This document shows positions 35,164 through 43,712 of a stretch of 64,000 nt of DNA, in pieces (position 1 is the first letter of the stretch; every line of letters starts with the position of its first letter). The notes beneath the pieces are model-generated. The model did no database searches. It worked only from the letters and a program-made list of their open reading frames with translations, and was not told where the DNA came from. The position numbers and the translations under genes are program-made. Source of the stretch: Stenotrophomonas maltophilia (GTDB lineage Bacteria > Pseudomonadota > Gammaproteobacteria > Xanthomonadales > Xanthomonadaceae); assembly GCA_002387845.1 (NCBI GenBank), contig DGLB01000034.1, forward strand, positions 1 through 64,000. The letters are read 5' to 3'.

Positions 35164-35273
35164 GACTTCGGGGGTTTCGTGGTGCGATTCCGCAGGATCC
35201 GCCAGGGGCTGGATTCAAGTAAGCGTTCTGCCTGCTACCATCGCTCATCCGATAATCCTGAAAGGGTCAGTCT

Positions 35274-35759
35274 GTGCGAAGGACCGTGATTACTCTTGTC
35301 GCAGGAATCGGAACCCTGTACTGGTGCCTATGGGCTGCCGCAGCCCTTTGGGTGTTCTATCCGACCAGCCTGGGATCCGAGCTCAAGACGTTCACCCCAC
35401 TTTCGCCGGAAGCGTACGCGGAGGTCAGGAGCCGCGCCATCGCGTACTCCAGGACGATCAGTGCGAAAGGCATCGATATCAACGCGGGCACAGATCCAGC
35501 TTCTCCCTTTGTGTTCTCATGCAACGGCGTGCCGTTGCTGATTGTCGTAAACGGTCCGATCGCGCTCACCGTAAACGTCATGGCCAACGCCGACCAGCGC
35601 GCTCCAGATCTGAAGGGTTTCAGAGAGGAAATGGTGTCGCAGTTCGTGCCGGCAGGTCACCCACTTGAGAACAGTGCGGAATTTGATCAGCCTGCCGGCC
35701 TGGAGGCGTTTGTTCTGAAGTACAGGGATGGTATCGATGTGTCCCAAAGTTGCAGGTGA
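35274..35759 (+). CDS. Membrane-anchored orphan protein, first of a tandem paralogous pair
   Basis: This 161-residue protein has one N-terminal membrane helix (VITLVAGIGTLYWCLWAAAA) and a periplasmic domain. Two cysteines, in FVFSCNGVPLL and at the end in DGIDVSQSCR, probably form a disulfide. It is homologous along its length to the next gene (shared PLS, RAPDL, FREEM/FREAM, EAFVLKYRDGIDVSQ). It starts with GTG after AAAGGGT. Function unknown. Confidence 0.55.
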   Translation: MRRTVITLVAGIGTLYWCLWAAAALWVFYPTSLGSELKTFTPLSPEAYAEVRSRAIAYSRTISAKGIDINAGTDPASPFVFSCNGVPLLIVVNGPIALTVNVMANADQRAPDLKGFREEMVSQFVPAGHPLENSAEFDQPAGLEAFVLKYRDGIDVSQSCR

Positions 35760-35801
35760 GTTGAAATGACGGCATTCCACCGCTCAAGCTGATGGGGTCT
35801 G

Positions 35802-36287
35802 ATGAAAACGCCAGCACGCGCAATTGCCATTGTGATGGGAACCCTCTGTTTCGCTGCGGTTCTTGTGTCATTTGTCTGGGTGGCTTTCCCAACAAACCTC
35901 AAGTCAGAGTTGGGTACGTTCGCTCCGCTTTCCGATCAGGAGTTCTCTGATCTACGGAGAAGTGCAATTGAGTTCGCGCACACGGTTGAAGGCAAGGGTG
36001 TAGTTCTTCATGCTGGACCTGAGCGCACTCGTTCTTTTCAGTTTTCCTGCAAAGGGGTGCCGCTTCTTCTAGTTGACAACGGCCCTGGCATCTTGTTTGT
36101 CAGCACAACTGCGAATGCTGATCGGCGCGCGCCGGATCTATTGAAGTTCAGAGAGGCAATGTACTCCCGTCTAAAGCCGTCCGGTCGACCGGACGGACCG
36201 CCAGGTCCGCCGAATGAGCCCGTTGGTTTCGAGGCGTTCGTGCTGAAGCATCGGGACGGCATCGATGTTTCGCAGCAGTGCAGGTGA
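35802..36287 (+). CDS. Membrane-anchored orphan protein, second of a tandem paralogous pair
   Basis: This 161-residue protein has the same plan as its upstream paralogue: an N-terminal helix (AIAIVMGTLCFAAVLVSFVW), a periplasmic domain with cysteines in FQFSCKGVPLL and DGIDVSQQCR, and equal length. It differs by a proline-rich insert (GRPDGPPGPPNEP). It starts 42 bases after the first copy. Tandem copies that diverge in this way are common among immunity proteins, but no toxin partner is recognised here. Confidence 0.55.
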   Translation: MKTPARAIAIVMGTLCFAAVLVSFVWVAFPTNLKSELGTFAPLSDQEFSDLRRSAIEFAHTVEGKGVVLHAGPERTRSFQFSCKGVPLLLVDNGPGILFVSTTANADRRAPDLLKFREAMYSRLKPSGRPDGPPGPPNEPVGFEAFVLKHRDGIDVSQQCR

Positions 36288-36370
36288 GCGACGTGTTGGT
36301 TACCCGACGAACGCACGACTCTTAGGGCTGCCAATGATGGATGGCACGCGATCCGGCGGGCGGCTCCCAC

Positions 36371-36754
36371 TCAGGTGACGTACTGCGCCACCCCATTCCC
36401 GAACGACCAGTTCTCCTTCTTTACCTCGACAAGGTAGATGAACACATCTTCCTTGCGCAGCCCGGTCTTTTCGTGAACGCCCTCCGCTATCGCCTGGAAC
36501 AGCGCTTTCTTCAATTCCACGCTGCGCCCCTCGCTGATGGTGAGATGGATGAACACCATCTCATCGCTGCGCTCAATGCCCAGGTAGCTGTTGTCGAACA
36601 CGAAATGCGCCGCATCGTGCTCGGTGATCAACTGGAAGTTGTCGCGGTCGGGCACGTTGATGGTCTGGCGCATCGCGGCGTAAACCACTTCGCCAATCCG
36701 ACGGCCCAGGGTCGGGTCGTCGCGCTTGATCAGGTCAATCCGCACTACAGGCAT
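36371..36754 (-). CDS. Tautomerase-family protein
   Basis: This 127-residue protein starts MPVVRIDLIKR; after loss of the initiator Met, Pro1 is the catalytic base of the 4-oxalocrotonate tautomerase superfamily. The length is that of the longer tautomerases. The start at 36754 is set by GAGGTG and by the need for Pro1. It follows the GH93-like gene after 53 bases in the same direction, so it may ride with the sugar locus, though its substrate is unknown. Confidence 0.82.
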   Translation of the reverse strand: MPVVRIDLIKRDDPTLGRRIGEVVYAAMRQTINVPDRDNFQLITEHDAAHFVFDNSYLGIERSDEMVFIHLTISEGRSVELKKALFQAIAEGVHEKTGLRKEDVFIYLVEVKKENWSFGNGVAQYVT

Positions 36755-36807
36755 GGCGCACCTCATCCGGCTGGCTGCAGGGGTGCAGCAGCCGGAGTAT
36801 AGGGCGC

Positions 36808-37857
36808 TCAGGGGCTGCGATAAGTACCGAAGCGGATCTTTACAGTTCCATCCACCACGTTGATGACGCCGATCTCCTGCGGGCCGAGTTGCACGACGGC
36901 GGGCCAGGAGTGCTTGAATCCCAGTGGCCAGGCCGGCGGGGTGAGCGTCTTCCAGGTGGCCCCCTTGTCCTGGCTGGCGCTCACCTCGTTGAAGCAGGAG
37001 GTGACGAACATCGTGCCGTCTGAAGTCGCCATTACATGCGGGCCGCAGCGCTGGTCGGCAATGGGGGTGCCCAGTCCTTCAGGCCAGGTCCGCCCGTCGG
37101 GTGAGGTCTTGTACGACACCGGGCATTGCGGGTCTTCACCGCAGGTTTCCAGCACCATCAGGTAGCCGCCGCCGGGACGATGCGTCATCACGGGCATGCC
37201 GGGGCGGAGCAGTCCGCCACCCGGCTGGTGCGCGATGGTGGCAGGCTTGCCCCAGGTCCGACCGCCGTCGGAGGAGATCTGCTGCGATACCACCTGGTTG
37301 TAGGACGGCGTCTCGTCGGCGCGGGTTTCATCGGCGTACACCACCGACAGGCTGCCATCGTCCAGCTGGGTGAACACCGGTTCCCACACCCCGCGGTCTT
37401 TGTGACCGGCCGGTGTTTCGTTACGGGTAATGGTGCTCAGGAACGACCAGGATCGGCCCTGGTCGTCGCTGGCATACACATTCAGGCGATACGACTTTCC
37501 GTCAATCAGGGAGCGCATGCCCAGCAGCACGCGCCCATCGGGTAGCACGAACAGCTCGCCGTTATCGAGCTTGCGCTTGGCCTCGGCGACTTGCGCGACA
37601 GGCTTCCACGTACGTGCGTTGTCGTTGCTGACCGACAGCTGCAGGGTCGTGGTCGCGCCACCCGGGTAGTGCGTTGTAACGGCCAGCCAGCGGCCGTCAG
37701 GCAGGCGCGCCAGCCGGCCCCAACCGGCGTTTTGTGCATCGACCGTCACCGTGTCGGTCCAGGTGACCTCCACCGCCAGGGCAGGGAGGCCACACATCAG
37801 CAGCGACGAAGCCATCAGGGCACGAACAGCTCGAGCAGTCATCCTCATCGCGCTCAC
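36808..37857 (-). CDS. Sialidase-fold glycosidase, GH93 (exo-arabinanase)-like
   Basis: This 349-residue secreted protein has a signal peptide ending near residue 28 (CGLPALA). It carries Asp-box turns of a six-bladed propeller: SNDNARTW (77-84), SDDQGRSW (130-137), SSDGGRTW (195-202), ASQDKGATW. The segments VWEP (158-160), a following YADE, and LLRPGMP (217-222) resemble GH93 exo-arabinanases rather than true sialidases. The GTG start overlaps the symporter stop (GTGA), so it ends the dgo operon. Release of arabinose from an arabinan side chain is the likely role, but a different exo-glycosidase is possible. Confidence 0.65.
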   Translation of the reverse strand: MSAMRMTARAVRALMASSLLMCGLPALAVEVTWTDTVTVDAQNAGWGRLARLPDGRWLAVTTHYPGGATTTLQLSVSNDNARTWKPVAQVAEAKRKLDNGELFVLPDGRVLLGMRSLIDGKSYRLNVYASDDQGRSWSFLSTITRNETPAGHKDRGVWEPVFTQLDDGSLSVVYADETRADETPSYNQVVSQQISSDGGRTWGKPATIAHQPGGGLLRPGMPVMTHRPGGGYLMVLETCGEDPQCPVSYKTSPDGRTWPEGLGTPIADQRCGPHVMATSDGTMFVTSCFNEVSASQDKGATWKTLTPPAWPLGFKHSWPAVVQLGPQEIGVINVVDGTVKIRFGTYRSP

Positions 37858-39413
37858 CAGTAGGTTGCGTACAGAGCCACCAGGATGGCCAGCACGGCCA
37901 GCGAGGCGATGTTGAACGAGGGCGTGGTGGCGTAACCCACGTCGTCGGTCCGGATGCGGTCGCGATCACCACTGGCACGGGTGGTCAACGAGACCACCAG
38001 CGCGAGGATCAGCGTGGCCAGGAACACCACGCCCATGCGGTCCAGGAACGGAAGCGACGGCCACAGCAGCTTGAACGCGAGAGACAGCACGAACGAGCCC
38101 ACCGCTGCCGCCAGTGCACCCGCCTCGTTGGCCCGCTTCCAGAACAGACCGAGCAGGAAGATCACCACAATGCCGGGGGTGAAGAAGCCGGTGAACTCCT
38201 GGATGTACTGGAAGCCCTGGTCAAACCCGCCCAGCAGCGGGCGCGCAGTCAGAACAGCGGCAATGATCGCAACCGAGGCCGCAATGCGTCCCACGCGCAC
38301 CAGCTTGGCTTCCGACGCGTCAGGAGCGCGCTTGGCGTAGAAATCAAGGGTGAAGATGGTCGCGACCGAGTTGATCTTCGACGCCAGCGACGCGACGATG
38401 GCGGCCACGAGCGCTGCGAACACCAGCCCCAGAATGCCGCTGGGCAGCAGGCCCAGCATGGTCGGGTAGGCCGCGTCCGGGCGCTCCAGATTCGGGGCCA
38501 GCATCACTGCCGCAATCCCGGGGACCACGACAATGGCCGGAATCAGCAGCTTGAGGAACGCTGCGAACACCACACCCTTCTGCGCTTCCTGCAGGTTCTT
38601 TGCCGCCAGTGCGCGCTGGATGATGTACTGGTTGAAGCCCCAGTAGCTGAGGTTGGCGATCCACATGCCGCCCAGCAGCACCGACAGGCCCGGCAGATCC
38701 TTGTAGAACGGGTTGTCCTTGCTGAGGATCATCTCGAAGCGTTCGGGGTGCTGCTGCCACAGTTGCATGAAGCCGTCGCTGACACTGCCGTCGCCGATTT
38801 TCCCCAAGGTGATGAAGGTCACCAGCAGGCCGCCCAGCACCAGCAGGCAGACCTGCACGATGTCGGTCAGCGCCACGGCCTTCAGCCCGCCATACAACTG
38901 GTAGGCCAGCGCGAACGCGCCCAGCAGCACCAGCGCCACGTCCTGGTTCAGGCCAGCCACGCCGGCGATGGCAATCGAGCCCAGCCACAGGATCGAGGTG
39001 AGATTGACGAACACATACAGGGCGAGCCAGAACACCGCCATCAGCGTACGGATGCGGTTGCCATAACGTTCCTGCAGGAACTGCGGCATGGTGGTGATGC
39101 CATTGCGCAGGAAGATCGGCAGGAACCACTTGCCGACAATCAGCAGCGTGATGGCCGCCATCCACTCATACGAGGCAATGGCCAGGCCGATGGCATAACC
39201 CGACCCGGACATGCCGATGATCTGTTCGGCGGAGATGTTGGCGGCGATCAGCGAAGCGCCAATCGCCCACCACGGCAGGCTGCGGCTGGCCAGGAAGTAA
39301 TCCTGCGCCGACTTCTGCTGGCCCGCTTTCTCGCGCGAGACCCACTGGGCGAGGATGAAGATGCCTGCCAGATAGGCCAGGACAATCGTGATATCGAGGG
39401 TGGAAAGACTCAT
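37854..39413 (-). CDS. Sodium/sugar symporter (SSS, SGLT-like)
   Basis: This 519-residue inner-membrane protein has about 13-14 helices. SSS family features are DYFLASRSLPWWAIGASLIA with ANISAEQIIGMSGSGY in the first part, QLYGGLKAVALTDIVQVCLL, and LSYWGFNQYIIQRALAAKNL. The sequence is closest in type to vSGLT-like galactose/glucose symporters. Its ATG overlaps the lactonase stop (ATGA at 39410-39413) and its stop overlaps the next start (GTGA). It probably imports the sugar that enters the oxidative pathway, likely galactose. Confidence 0.9.
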   Translation of the reverse strand: MSLSTLDITIVLAYLAGIFILAQWVSREKAGQQKSAQDYFLASRSLPWWAIGASLIAANISAEQIIGMSGSGYAIGLAIASYEWMAAITLLIVGKWFLPIFLRNGITTMPQFLQERYGNRIRTLMAVFWLALYVFVNLTSILWLGSIAIAGVAGLNQDVALVLLGAFALAYQLYGGLKAVALTDIVQVCLLVLGGLLVTFITLGKIGDGSVSDGFMQLWQQHPERFEMILSKDNPFYKDLPGLSVLLGGMWIANLSYWGFNQYIIQRALAAKNLQEAQKGVVFAAFLKLLIPAIVVVPGIAAVMLAPNLERPDAAYPTMLGLLPSGILGLVFAALVAAIVASLASKINSVATIFTLDFYAKRAPDASEAKLVRVGRIAASVAIIAAVLTARPLLGGFDQGFQYIQEFTGFFTPGIVVIFLLGLFWKRANEAGALAAAVGSFVLSLAFKLLWPSLPFLDRMGVVFLATLILALVVSLTTRASGDRDRIRTDDVGYATTPSFNIASLAVLAILVALYATYW

Positions 39414-40339
39414 GGAATCTCCGCGGATGTCCCACGTGCAGCGTGGGTCGGCAGGGTGTCGGGATGACCGGCGAAGCGGGGCTCCGGGAGCCCGGCAATG
39501 TCGATGTCGATAGCGAACAGATGTCCCGCGAGGGGATCGAGTGCACGTGCGGTGCTGTCCAGGCCGTCGTGCGCGCTGGTGATGAACAGCGTGCGCAGAT
39601 GAGGACCGCCGAAGGCCGGACGGGTGGGTTGCATTGACGGCACCGGAAGTGACCGGTCTTCGCGACCGTCCGGGAGGTAGCGGACCACCCGCACGTCGCC
39701 CCAGCGGGCGTTCCAGAGGCCGCCGTCGGCGTCGATGGCGCTGCCGTCGGGCTCGCCGGGCTCGTCACGCAGGTCGACGAACAGCCGCGCAGGGCCGAGG
39801 GTGTCGCCGTAGTCGCATTGCAGGATCTGCTTCTGCAGGGAGTCACAGAAGTACATCGTGTCGCCGGAGGGGCTGAAGGCGATGCTGTTGGAGATGGCGA
39901 CCGTGGAGAGTGGGAGGACTTCCAGTGTCAGGTCTGCGTTGAGACGCAGGAAGGGGGCGACGGGGTGCTTCGGCCCTTCGGAGGGCTCGTGGAGCATGCC
40001 GAAGACGAAGCGCCCTTGCCGATCACACGCACCATCATTGGCCCGGCAATCCGGGACGGGAAGGTCGTGCAGGTAGCGGAACTCACCACGCTCCAGATTG
40101 AAGAACGCCAGCCGCGAGGCGAGAGCCAGCAGCAGCCAGCCATCGGCTTCGCACAATGCCATCGCCGTGAGCCGTTCCGGCATGTCCCAGGTCGCCACCG
40201 CGCTGTCCGCCGGGCGATAACGCCACAGTTTGGACTGTGCGATGTCGGTCCAGTACACCACCTGGTCACGGTCGCACCACAGCACCCCTTCGCCCAACGT
40301 ATTGCCGGCTGGAACGGCTACCGTCACCGGGCCGGTCAC
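39410..40339 (-). CDS. SMP-30/gluconolactonase-family sugar lactonase
   Basis: This 309-residue six-bladed propeller enzyme hydrolyses sugar lactones. Family residues are visible in NTLGEGVLW (metal Glu), CRANDGACDRQGRF (Asn/Asp), ISNSIAFSPSGDTMYFCDS and EPDGSAIDADGGLWNARWG (metal Asp). I use GTG 40339, which overlaps the SDR stop as GTGA; this tight overlap fits the rest of the operon. It should open the galactonolactone made by the SDR enzyme, giving galactonate for DgoD. Confidence 0.88.
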   Translation of the reverse strand: MTGPVTVAVPAGNTLGEGVLWCDRDQVVYWTDIAQSKLWRYRPADSAVATWDMPERLTAMALCEADGWLLLALASRLAFFNLERGEFRYLHDLPVPDCRANDGACDRQGRFVFGMLHEPSEGPKHPVAPFLRLNADLTLEVLPLSTVAISNSIAFSPSGDTMYFCDSLQKQILQCDYGDTLGPARLFVDLRDEPGEPDGSAIDADGGLWNARWGDVRVVRYLPDGREDRSLPVPSMQPTRPAFGGPHLRTLFITSAHDGLDSTARALDPLAGHLFAIDIDIAGLPEPRFAGHPDTLPTHAARGTSAEIP

Positions 40340-41112
40340 ACCCAGCCTCCGTCCACGATGAAGTCCTGGCCGGTGCACATCTGGCTGTCATCGGCGGCCA
40401 GGAACAGCGCCGCGCGCGCCAGATCATCGGCGCGCAGGTAGCCGGGCAGGCACTGCGAACGGCGCAGCTGGGCCTCGCCTTCGTCGTCCAGCCACAGCCG
40501 CTGCTGTTTCTCGGTGATCACCCAGCCGGGCACCAGCGCATTGATGCGGATGCGGTCCTGGCCCAGCTCGCGGGCCAGGCCATTCACCAGCCCGTGCACG
40601 GCGGATTTCGCCATGGCATACAGCGGGTAGCCGCTGTTCTTGATCATCCAACCCGTGGAGCCCAGGCAGATGATGGAGCCGCCACCGAGTGCCTTCATGT
40701 CCGGCACCAGCGCCTGGATGGCGAAATACTGGTGGCGCAGATTGACCGCCACGTTGCGCTCGAAGTCCACCGTGGAGGTGTCCGCCAGCGTATGGCGCAC
40801 GTCATTGGCGGCATTGTTGACCAGCACCGAGAACGGTCCGACCAAACGGCGGCCTTCCTCGATGGCGGTCTGCAGGGCACCAATATCGGTGACATCGCAG
40901 TGCAGGTAACGGGGCGGCGTGGCGACGTCCGTCAGGCTCGCCTGCAGGGCAGCCGCGCCCGCATCGTCGATATCCAGGAACACCACTTTCGCGCCTTGCC
41001 GGGCAAAGTGTTCGACGAAGGCGGCACCGATGCCGGTCGCGCCCCCGGTCACCAGCACCGCACGGCTGTTCAAACTGGGATAAACGGTCAGGGTCATCGC
41101 TGCGCTCACCAC
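40336..41112 (-). CDS. SDR-family sugar 1-dehydrogenase
   Basis: This 258-residue NAD(P)-dependent dehydrogenase has the TGGATGIG cofactor loop, NNAAND, and the catalytic Ser with YAMAK. It resembles Caulobacter D-xylose dehydrogenase (YPSL start, DIxDA, VNLRHQYFA, CTGQDFIVDGGWV end), so it probably oxidises an aldose, here most likely galactose, to its lactone. Possible starts are GTG 41112, GTG 41109 (overlapping the dgoD stop) or ATG 41097; the conserved YPSL begins only after the last. Confidence 0.87.
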   Translation of the reverse strand: MVSAAMTLTVYPSLNSRAVLVTGGATGIGAAFVEHFARQGAKVVFLDIDDAGAAALQASLTDVATPPRYLHCDVTDIGALQTAIEEGRRLVGPFSVLVNNAANDVRHTLADTSTVDFERNVAVNLRHQYFAIQALVPDMKALGGGSIICLGSTGWMIKNSGYPLYAMAKSAVHGLVNGLARELGQDRIRINALVPGWVITEKQQRLWLDDEGEAQLRRSQCLPGYLRADDLARAALFLAADDSQMCTGQDFIVDGGWV

Positions 41113-42254
41113 TCGGCCACGCTGCCATCGGCATGGCGCCAGATGGGGTTGCGCCAGCGATGGCCTTCGGCGGCGCGCTCATCCACATACGCCTGGTTGA
41201 TCTCGATGCCGAGGCCGGGACCATTCGGAATGGAGACGAAGCCTTCCTGGTAATCGAACGGCGAGCGATCCACCAGGTAATCCAGCAGGTCGTTGCTGGC
41301 GTTGTAGTGAATACCCAGGCTCTGTTCCTGGATGAAGGCGTTGTAGCAGACCGCATCCAGCTGCAGGTTGGCCGCCAGTGCGATCGGACCGAGCGGGCAG
41401 TGCAGGGCCAGGGCGACGTCGTACGCCTCGGCCATCGCCGCGATCTTGCGGGTTTCGGTGATACCACCCGAATGCGACGGGTCCGGCTGGATGATGTCCA
41501 CGCCACCGGTCTGCAGCACGCGCTTGAAGTCGAACCGCGAATACAGGCGCTCACCCAGGGCAATCGGGGCGGGGGAGAGGGCCGCCAGTTCCGGAATGCA
41601 CTCCAGGTGTTCAGACAGGACGGGTTCTTCGATGAACATCAAGCCGAACGGACTGAGCTCACGCATCAGCACCTTCGCCATCGGCTTGTGCACACGTCCA
41701 TGGAAGTCCACTGCCAGGCCCACGCCGGGGCCAACCGCATCACGCACGGCCTGCACGTTCTCCAGTACTTTCGTGACCTTGTCGTGCGTGTCGACGAACT
41801 GCACTTCTTCGGTGGCATTCATCTTCACGGCGGTGAAGCCGCGTGCCACCGCTTCCTGTGCCGCACGCGCGGTATCGGCCGGGCGGTCGCCGCCGATCCA
41901 CGAGTAAACCCGGATGCGGTCGCGCACCGGACCGCCAAGCAGGCTGTGCACGGGAACGCCAAGGGCCTTGCCGTGGATGTCCCACAGCGCCTGGTCCAGG
42001 CCAGCCAGCGCGCTCATCAGAATCGGGCCGCCGCGATAGAAACCCCCGCGGTACAGCACGTTCCAATGGTCTTCGATGTGGCGGGGATCCTTGCCGATCA
42101 GATAGTCGGACAGTTCCTCAACCGCGGCCGCCACGGTATGCGCGCGGCCTTCAACAATGGGTTCACCCCAGCCACTGATGCCGGCATCGGTGTCGATACG
42201 GACGAAGAGCCAGCGTGGCGGCACCTGGTAGGTGGTGATGGCAGTGATTTTCAT
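41106..42254 (-). CDS. dgoD: D-galactonate dehydratase
   Basis: This 382-residue enolase-superfamily enzyme turns D-galactonate into 2-dehydro-3-deoxy-D-galactonate. It is close to E. coli DgoD throughout: MKITAITTYQVPPRWLFVRI, GFYRGGPILMSALAGLDQAL, DFHGRVHKPMAKVL, SRFDFKRVLQTGGVDIIQPD, HCPLGPIALAANLQLD, and the end WRHADGSVAEW. Its ATG overlaps the aldolase stop and its TGA overlaps the SDR start. This identity anchors the whole locus as a galactonate pathway. Confidence 0.95.
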   Translation of the reverse strand: MKITAITTYQVPPRWLFVRIDTDAGISGWGEPIVEGRAHTVAAAVEELSDYLIGKDPRHIEDHWNVLYRGGFYRGGPILMSALAGLDQALWDIHGKALGVPVHSLLGGPVRDRIRVYSWIGGDRPADTARAAQEAVARGFTAVKMNATEEVQFVDTHDKVTKVLENVQAVRDAVGPGVGLAVDFHGRVHKPMAKVLMRELSPFGLMFIEEPVLSEHLECIPELAALSPAPIALGERLYSRFDFKRVLQTGGVDIIQPDPSHSGGITETRKIAAMAEAYDVALALHCPLGPIALAANLQLDAVCYNAFIQEQSLGIHYNASNDLLDYLVDRSPFDYQEGFVSIPNGPGLGIEINQAYVDERAAEGHRWRNPIWRHADGSVAEW

Positions 42255-42886
42255 GCGGGGGAGTCCGTGAGGGGAGCGTTCCAGGCATCGATGAAGGCGC
42301 GCGCGCGGCGTGCCACTTCATCAGCAGGCGTCTTGGGGGCGTACAGCGCGGAACCGATGCCAAAACCGGCGGCACCGGCGTGCCGGTAGATGGCCATGCG
42401 TTCGGGGGTGATGCCGCCCACCGGCAGCAGCGGCGTGCCCTTGGGCAGCACGCTGGACCAGGCTTTCAGCACCGGCGGTGGCAGCTGTTCGGCGGGGAAC
42501 ATCTTCAGCGCGTCTGCACCGGCGCGCAGCGCGGCGAAGGCTTCGGTGGGGGTGGCCACGCCGGGGGTGCAGCGCATGCCCTTGGCGTGCGCGTGGGCGA
42601 TCACGTCCACGTCCGCATGCGGCATCACGATGATGCGGCCGCCTGCATTGGCCACGTCGTCCACCTGTGCGGTGGTGAGCACGGTGCCGGCACCGATCAG
42701 GCAGCGGTCGCCGAGCTGCCTGGCCAGCAGTTCAATGCTCTCCAGCGGCTGTGGAGAGTTCAGCGGCACTTCCAGAATGTGGAAGCCGGCGTCGGCCAGC
42801 GCGGCTCCGACGGCCGGTGCCTCCTGCGGGGTGAGCCCGCGCAGGATGGCAACCAATGGGAGGGGTTGCATCCAGGCGGCGCTCAT
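42251..42886 (-). CDS. dgoA: 2-dehydro-3-deoxy-6-phosphogalactonate aldolase
   Basis: This 211-residue class I aldolase of the KDPG/KDPGal family splits KDPGal into pyruvate and glyceraldehyde 3-phosphate. Family features are LVAILRGLTPQEA with the catalytic Glu, GAGTVLTTAQVDDVANAGG, and ALKMFPAEQLPP with the Schiff-base Lys in LKMFPAE. The start at 42886 has AGAGGAAA upstream. It sits ten bases after the GntR regulator and overlaps dgoD by four bases. The substrate is inferred from that neighbour. Confidence 0.92.
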   Translation of the reverse strand: MSAAWMQPLPLVAILRGLTPQEAPAVGAALADAGFHILEVPLNSPQPLESIELLARQLGDRCLIGAGTVLTTAQVDDVANAGGRIIVMPHADVDVIAHAHAKGMRCTPGVATPTEAFAALRAGADALKMFPAEQLPPPVLKAWSSVLPKGTPLLPVGGITPERMAIYRHAGAAGFGIGSALYAPKTPADEVARRARAFIDAWNAPLTDSPA

Positions 42887-42896
42887 GGGGTTTCCT

Positions 42897-43613
42897 CTAG
42901 CGTGCAGGTTTCCGGGAACCGCGCGCACCCTTCAGGTTGGCGCGGGAGTCGGCAATCATGTCCAGCATGGCGGCACGCGCCGCCTCCGGCTGCTTCAGAC
43001 GAATGGCGTCGTACACGTCGAAGTGACGCGGCAGTGAGTACTTGAAGTCCTTGGCGGTCTGCGCCGAGAGCAGGAAGAACGTGCCCAGCGCGGCGTCGAT
43101 CACCGAGAACAACGATGCCAGCAGCTCGTTGTTGGTGGCTTCCAGCACACTCTCGTGGAAGGCCAGGTCCGCCTTGGCCCAGGCGTCCTGGTCGGGCGCA
43201 TCGGCCATGGCCTGATACGCGGCCTTGATCTTCGCCAACTGCGCGGGTGAACGATGCTCCGCGGCGGAAGCGGCTGCGGCCGGCTCGATCACCTCGCGCA
43301 TCTCCACCAGCTTCTCCACGAAGTCCTGGGTGGGCATCAACGCACAGCGCCAGGCCAGGATGTCGCTGTCCAGCTGTTTCCAGAAGCGCGGCTCGCGCAC
43401 CCGCGAACCGGTCTTCTGCCGGGTTTCGATCAGGCCCTTGGAGCCCAGTACTTTCAGACCCTCGCGCAGCGCGGAGCGGCTGACCGACAAGGTCTGCGCC
43501 AACAGCTCTTCCTTGGGCAGGTACTCGCCCGGCTGGAGTACGCCACTGATGATCCGCTGCCCGATCTCCTGGGCGACCTGGTCGTACAGATTGCGTACTT
43601 CGATCCGTTTCAC
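42897..43613 (-). CDS. dgoR: FadR-type GntR regulator (DgoR-like)
   Basis: This 238-residue regulator has an N-terminal GntR winged helix (YDQVAQEIGQRIISGVLQPGEYLP, SVSRSALREGLKVLGSKGLIE) and a helical FCD effector domain (MREVIEPAAAASAAEHR, ADLAFHESVLEATNN) with metal-binding His residues. It is the first gene of the dgoR-dgoA-dgoD operon, as in E. coli. It probably represses the locus until a galactonate intermediate binds. The motif at 43655-43671, and two matching sites at 48975 and 50016, are its likely operators. Confidence 0.88.
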   Translation of the reverse strand: MKRIEVRNLYDQVAQEIGQRIISGVLQPGEYLPKEELLAQTLSVSRSALREGLKVLGSKGLIETRQKTGSRVREPRFWKQLDSDILAWRCALMPTQDFVEKLVEMREVIEPAAAASAAEHRSPAQLAKIKAAYQAMADAPDQDAWAKADLAFHESVLEATNNELLASLFSVIDAALGTFFLLSAQTAKDFKYSLPRHFDVYDAIRLKQPEAARAAMLDMIADSRANLKGARGSRKPAR

Positions 43614-43654
43614 AGATGTCCTTTTGGCTGGGTGCTCCGCGGACTGCGGTCACT

Positions 43655-43671
43655 CCTATTATCCGACAAAA
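43655..43671 (-). promoter_or_regulatory. Candidate DgoR operator before dgoR
   Basis: On the minus strand this reads TTTTGTCGGATAATAGG, matching the two identical sites at 48975-48991 and 50016-50032 (TATTGTCTGATTATATG) over a TTGTCNGATWATA core. It lies 42 bases upstream of the dgoR start. The core is a loose palindrome around TCNGA, as FadR-type proteins bind. Binding is inferred. Confidence 0.5.
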
Positions 43672-43712
43672 GGGTTGCGGCGGGGAAACCAACAGGGGGG
43701 AGGGTGCCGTCA

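Noticed and set aside
36808..37857. True sialidase
   Set aside because: Asp boxes are present, but the arginine triad context of sialidases is not clear, and the WEP and RPGM segments together with the arabinan-type neighbours fit a GH93-like enzyme better. I keep this as tentative.
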